From an uncultured Cellulomonadaceae bacterium (lineage in GTDB: Bacteria; Actinomycetota; Actinomycetes; Actinomycetales; Cellulomonadaceae): a stretch of DNA of 64,000 bases. Below, piece by piece: positions 60,231 through 64,000 of this stretch (its first letter is position 1; each line of letters opens with the position of its first letter). The translations under genes and the position numbers were made by a program. The notes under the pieces are model-generated. The model ran no database searches. It was not told the origin of the DNA and saw only the letters and a program-made list of their open reading frames with translations. The stretch covers positions 620,001 to 684,000 of the forward strand of contig CANLXM010000001.1 of NCBI GenBank assembly GCA_947495165.1. Direction: 5' to 3'.

Positions 60231-61771
60231 CGACCGCGCCCGGGACCCGGTGGCCGCGCCCGGCGCAGGTGATCATCGGCGTCGATGTCGGGACGACTGC
60301 CGCGAAGGTCGTCGGCTTCGGCGTCGGGTCCCCGTGGCGGCACGTCGCAGTCCGCGAGTACCCGCTGCTCGAACCCGTGCCCGGGCACCGCGTCCAGGAC
60401 CCGGAGACGGTCTGGGCCGCGACCGCGAGCGCGCTGTCCGACGTCGTCGCGGCAGCCGCGGGAGCCGACGTCCTGGCGTTGTCGGTGAGCACCGCCCTGC
60501 ACGGCCTGATCGGCCTCGACGCGACCATGGACCCGGTCACGCCCCTGGTCACGTGGGCCGACGCGCGCGCGACCGAGGTCTCGCGCCGGCTCCGGGCCGA
60601 GGGGCTCGGCCCCGAGCTGCACCAGCGCAGCGGCACGCCCGTGCACCCGATGTCCCCGCTGACCAAGCTCGTGTGGTTCCGGGAGCACGAGCCCGAGACC
60701 TGGGCCCGCGCACGTTGGTGGGTCGGGCTCAAGGACTACGTGCTGCTCCGGCTCACCGGGACTCTCGTCACGGAGCTGTCCTCGGCGTCGGGCACCGGGC
60801 TGCTCGACATGCCCCGGCGCGCGTGGAGCGAGGCGTCGCTCGCGGTGGCCGGGGTCGGCGCGGACCGGCTCCCGGACATCCTCCCGACGACGGCGACCCT
60901 CGGTCTCGCCCGCGCGACCGCCGCCCGCGTCGGCCTCCCGGTGAACACGCCCGTCGTCGTCGGGGCCGCGGACGGCCCGCTCGGGAACCTCGGCACGGAC
61001 GCGATGGCGCCGGGTGTCGTCGGCCTCTCGCTGGGCACCTCCGGGGCGGCGCGCATGATCGTCGACGCCCCTCCGGCCGCGCTCGACCCCTCTCTGTTCT
61101 GCTACGCGCTCACCGACACGGCGTGGGCGGTGGGCGGGGCGGTGAGCAACGGCGGGATCGTCGTGCGCTGGGCGGGGCAGGCGCTCGCCCCGGACCTGCG
61201 CTCGCTCCCGGACGGGCCGACGGCGGACGAGCGGCTCCTGGAGCTGGCCGCCTCCGTGCCCGCAGGGGCCGACGGCCTGATCATGCTGCCGTACCTGCTG
61301 TCCGAGCGCGCCCCCTTGTGGGACCCGGACCTCACGGGGGCGTTCCTGGGGCTCAGGCGCAGGCACACCCGTGGGCACCTGGTCCGTGCGGCGGTCGAGG
61401 GCGTAGCGCTGCAGCTGACCGCGATCGTCGAGCGCATCGACCACATCCAGCCCGTCACGTCCGTCCGCGCGACGGGCGGCGCATTCCGCTCGTCGCTGTG
61501 GCGCGAGATCATGGCGGCGACGACCGGCCGGCCCTTCCACGCCGTCGGCGCCGCCGAGGGATCCGCGCTCGGGGCTGCGGCCCTCGGGCTGCACGCGCTC
61601 GGCCACGCTCCCGTGCTCGCCGATGCCCCGACCCTGCTCCGGGCGCCCGGGGCTCCCGACGCCGAGGAGGTCGCCGTGGCCCCGGAGCTCGTCGCCGCCT
61701 ACGCCGCCAGCCGGCGCCTCCTGCCCGAGCGCATCGCCGCGCTCCAGGCCGTCGCGAGCCTGTTCGGCTGA
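60227..61771 (+). CDS. gntK: FGGY-family kinase, gluconokinase-like
   Basis: 514 residues. ATP/sugar fold: V-D-V-G-T-T-A-A-K-V near residues 18-27, A-L-H-G-L-I-G-L-D then T-P-L-V-T-W-A-D-A-R-A (gluconokinase/xylulokinase consensus), G-A-A-D-G-P-L-G-N-L-G and the C-terminal G-x-R-x-T-G-G-A-F. The length and the D-x-T-W-A-D-x-R pattern match the gluconokinase branch; xylulokinase cannot be excluded. No permease or dehydrogenase gene accompanies it. Coupled to tdk by overlap, an unusual pairing. Confidence 0.85.
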   Translation: MTTAPGTRWPRPAQVIIGVDVGTTAAKVVGFGVGSPWRHVAVREYPLLEPVPGHRVQDPETVWAATASALSDVVAAAAGADVLALSVSTALHGLIGLDATMDPVTPLVTWADARATEVSRRLRAEGLGPELHQRSGTPVHPMSPLTKLVWFREHEPETWARARWWVGLKDYVLLRLTGTLVTELSSASGTGLLDMPRRAWSEASLAVAGVGADRLPDILPTTATLGLARATAARVGLPVNTPVVVGAADGPLGNLGTDAMAPGVVGLSLGTSGAARMIVDAPPAALDPSLFCYALTDTAWAVGGAVSNGGIVVRWAGQALAPDLRSLPDGPTADERLLELAASVPAGADGLIMLPYLLSERAPLWDPDLTGAFLGLRRRHTRGHLVRAAVEGVALQLTAIVERIDHIQPVTSVRATGGAFRSSLWREIMAATTGRPFHAVGAAEGSALGAAALGLHALGHAPVLADAPTLLRAPGAPDAEEVAVAPELVAAYAASRRLLPERIAALQAVASLFG

Positions 61772-61802
61772 CGAGCGCCCGGACGTCGAGGACGTGCGCG
61801 GC

Positions 61803-63818
61803 TCAGCGGGCCCGGACGGTCAGCGTCCGCGTCGCCACCCCGACGCGCTGCGAGGTGGACCGCACGACGATCCGGTAGCTCGCCCGGGTGCCCGCGCGGC
61901 CGGCCTTGACGCGGACCACGCTCCGGCCCGCCGGGACCTTGGCGACCGTGCGCCAGGATCGGCCGACCTTCCGCTGCAGCGCCCCCGTGTGCGACAGCCG
62001 GACCGTGTCCCGGAAGACGCGCCCGGCCCGCACCGAGCGCGCACCCCGTGCCAGCCCTGACGTGCTCGCCCGGACCTTGACCGAGCGGACCGTCTTGGTG
62101 CGCGTCGTCGTCCCCGCGACGGAGGACGTCGAGGGGATGGTGACGCGGTAGGAGGTGCGCGAGCCTGCCTTGCCCGCTGGGATGCGCAGCACCGAGCGGC
62201 CGGCGGGGAGCCGGTTCACGGTGCGCCAGGTGCCCGCGACCTTGCGCTGCAGGGCCCCGGGGTGCGAGAGCCTGACGACGTCCTTGTGAGTCCGGCCCGT
62301 CGTGACGGTGACGAGCCTCGCCGCGAAGCCGGAGACGGAGGCGCGCGCCGGGGCGGGAGCCGGGGTGGGCGTCGGCGTGGGTGCGGGTGCGGGGGCAGGG
62401 GCCGGCGCAGGGGTGGGAGCCGGCGCGGGCACCGGGTCTGCCGTCGGTGGGGTGCCGCCCGGCAGCGTCACGGCGACGGTGGCGCTCGTGGCGCTCAGGC
62501 TGGTGACGTGCACGACGGCGCCGGGCGCGGTGACACGCTCGCCCGCCCGCACGGAGGCGCGCGACGTCGCCGTCGTGAGGGTGACCAGGTCGCGCCTGCT
62601 CGTCGTGGTGTAGACGCGGACGCCGACCCCGAAGGCGGTCGTCCCGATCCGCCCGCCCGTGCGGTAGAACGCCCGTCCGTCGTCGCCCGCGCCGGCGCGC
62701 AGCTCGACAGTGAACGGCTCGCCCGAGGCAGGATCGGTGAAGGTGACGCTCGTCGCGCCGGTCCGGCTCGTCGTCGGCGCGAGGGTCACCAGCCTTGGAG
62801 CGGCAGGGTTCACGGCGACGGACGCGCCTGCGTGCGTGACGCCGAGCGCACCCTGGAAGGCAGCATCCAGCGCGGCCGGCTCGTACGTGTCGCCGTTCAC
62901 CGAGAACCCCATGGGGCTGTGCACGCCGTGGTACTCGCGCGTGTACCCGTCGGAGCTTCGCACGTTCGAGTGCCCGAGCGAGAAGTTGTGGCCGAGCTCG
63001 TGCACCATCGTCTGGCGGTCGGTCGAGGCCATCGTGATCGCGCCACCCGAGCCCAGGTGCGCCCCGATCGTCCCGACGCCGGTCCAGCCCGGGTCGCACG
63101 AGGACGGCAGGAAGACGACGAGGTGGTTGCCCGAGGTCGAGTCGAAGGAGACGTCCGGGAACAGGGACGCGGCGTCCGCCCAGAGCGCCCAGGGGCTCGA
63201 CGACGCGCACACGTCCGCGGTGCGGAGGGTCGCGGCCGGCCGCGTCGCGAAGCTGGCGATCGCCCCGCGCGACTCCCGCACCCAGTAGCTCGCTCCCGCG
63301 CGGACCACGGCCTCGGCCGTCGTGGTGCTCCGCTCGCCCGTGGCGGTCGCGTCGTCGGCGACGACGACGTAGGCCGCGTGTGCGGTCGTCGTCGCCGCGC
63401 GGACCTCGGGAGACGTGACCGCTACGGCGGACGCGGTCAGGGCGGGGGCCTGGGTGAGCACCTCGGCAGCGGCGGGGGACAGGTCGACCCCGTCGACGTC
63501 GGACACCTCGAGGTCGGCATCCTCGAGCTCGCCGACCACCTCCGCCGGGAGGACCACCTCGACGGTCGCCGTCACGCCGTGCGCCGCCGTCGCGAGGGCG
63601 TCCACGGAGGTGTGCGCGTCCAGCTCGATCGTGGCGCCGTCCTGCTCCAGCGCCACGTACCAGCCGTCCTGGTCACCGTCCGCGCGTGCGACGACGAGGG
63701 TGCCCGCGAGAGTTGCCGACGCGGGCCGCGGGTCGTCCGCCGCGGCCGAGACCGGTGCGAAGGCGAGCGTCGACGTGAGGACGGCGACGACGAGCGTGGG
63801 GAGGCGGCGGGGGAGCAT
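61803..63818 (-). CDS. Secreted metzincin-type zinc metalloprotease
   Basis: 671 residues. Signal peptide MLPRRLPTLVVAVLTSTLAFAPVSAAA (cleavage near A26). The zinc motif H-E-L-G-H-N-F-S-L-G-H gives ligands H273, H277 and H283 with E274 catalytic. The following H-S-P-M-G-F (M303) is a good Met-turn, so it is a metzincin (M12/M66-like). A P-A repeat linker (about 485-520) precedes two homologous ~80-residue C-terminal modules (R-L-S-H-P-G-A-L-Q-R-K-V-A-G-T-W-R-T and R-L-S-H-T-G-A-L-Q-R-K-V-G-R-S-W-R-T). GAAGG lies 5 bases upstream. Confidence 0.88.
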   Translation of the reverse strand: MLPRRLPTLVVAVLTSTLAFAPVSAAADDPRPASATLAGTLVVARADGDQDGWYVALEQDGATIELDAHTSVDALATAAHGVTATVEVVLPAEVVGELEDADLEVSDVDGVDLSPAAAEVLTQAPALTASAVAVTSPEVRAATTTAHAAYVVVADDATATGERSTTTAEAVVRAGASYWVRESRGAIASFATRPAATLRTADVCASSSPWALWADAASLFPDVSFDSTSGNHLVVFLPSSCDPGWTGVGTIGAHLGSGGAITMASTDRQTMVHELGHNFSLGHSNVRSSDGYTREYHGVHSPMGFSVNGDTYEPAALDAAFQGALGVTHAGASVAVNPAAPRLVTLAPTTSRTGATSVTFTDPASGEPFTVELRAGAGDDGRAFYRTGGRIGTTAFGVGVRVYTTTSRRDLVTLTTATSRASVRAGERVTAPGAVVHVTSLSATSATVAVTLPGGTPPTADPVPAPAPTPAPAPAPAPAPTPTPTPAPAPARASVSGFAARLVTVTTGRTHKDVVRLSHPGALQRKVAGTWRTVNRLPAGRSVLRIPAGKAGSRTSYRVTIPSTSSVAGTTTRTKTVRSVKVRASTSGLARGARSVRAGRVFRDTVRLSHTGALQRKVGRSWRTVAKVPAGRSVVRVKAGRAGTRASYRIVVRSTSQRVGVATRTLTVRAR

Positions 63819-64000
63819 GGGGACCTTCGATCGATCGACAGCGCAGCGGCAGCAGCAGTGCTTGCTGTGGGTCCCATCGGCTCCCGACGCCCGGGGGTGA
63901 GGCGTGGCGCGTGCACGGTGCGCGACCTGCGGTGGCGTAGGTTCGCACGAGAGTGCGATTCTGTCCTGGCGCAACAGCGTCGAGGCGGCGCAGCGGAACG
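63819..64000 (-). promoter_or_regulatory. Upstream region of the metalloprotease gene
   Basis: No gene start can be supported here. It includes a small inverted repeat TCGCAC-GAGA-GTGCGA (63943-63958), about 125 bases before the metalloprotease start, a possible operator. The window ends before the next gene can be seen. Confidence 0.3.

Overview
This window is high-GC (roughly 70-75%) actinobacterial chromosome. The codon use, the leaderless TANNNT-to-start architecture at many genes and the gene families all fit Micrococcales, most likely a Cellulomonas-like organism; that placement is inferred from family resemblance, not from a search. Genes are dense and mostly housekeeping or respiratory. 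I see no integrase, transposase, phage gene or CRISPR array.

Layout. (1) 1-12 kb: the 3' end of a large secreted Ig-like/fibronectin-III protein, then a tight run of MoxR AAA+ ATPase, DUF58 protein, membrane transglutaminase-like protein, and a 1461-residue FtsK/SpoIIIE-type ATPase. That ATPase carries an N-terminal ubiquitin-like domain, an FHA domain and three ATPase modules (EssC/EccC architecture). A small WXG100-like protein follows under its own promoter. This looks like a compact type VII-like export module. Two departures stand out: the transglutaminase Cys-His-Asp triad reads Ser-Gln-Phe, and the third P-loop of the ATPase has Arg for Lys. (2) 12-23 kb: ferredoxin-NADP reductase, HtpX protease, methionine aminopeptidase, a divergent AraC / NmrA-DUF1772 module, a HAD phosphatase, a YajQ-family protein, a RarD permease and tRNA-Tyr. 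(3) 23.6-26 kb: an operon of five zinc-independent ribosomal protein paralogues (L28, L33, S14, L31, L36), divergent from a CobW-like protein without a P-loop, with a Zur-like palindrome between them. This is a zinc-starvation response. (4) 26-30 kb: a secreted repeat protein, a PfkB kinase, a GlsB/YeaQ membrane protein and an enlarged TspO. (5) 29.8-45.7 kb: a molybdenum cofactor and nitrate respiration island. moaA-moaD-moeZ-moeA-moaC-mobA and narK-narGHJI run rightward; mog, a DUF6457 gene, moaE and a MOT1-type molybdate transporter run leftward. Together they import molybdate, build bis-MGD cofactor and supply membrane nitrate reductase. (6) 45.8-64 kb: a cytochrome P450, a SulP transporter, an SDR, a PQQ-propeller-like membrane protein, RecQ, an acyltransferase, a bacteriophytochrome fused to a PP2C phosphatase, an FAD dehydrogenase, the OhrR/Ohr peroxide pair, thymidine kinase, an FGGY (gluconate) kinase and a secreted metzincin protease.

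Between genes there are several unusually built inverted repeats (16.77, 43.2, 47.13 and 59.48 kb), each with arms plus inner fragments of the same sequence, and a 13-bp minisatellite (56.7 kb). Function calls rest on motifs read by eye. Start codons were chosen from overlaps, Shine-Dalgarno sequences or -10 spacing as stated.
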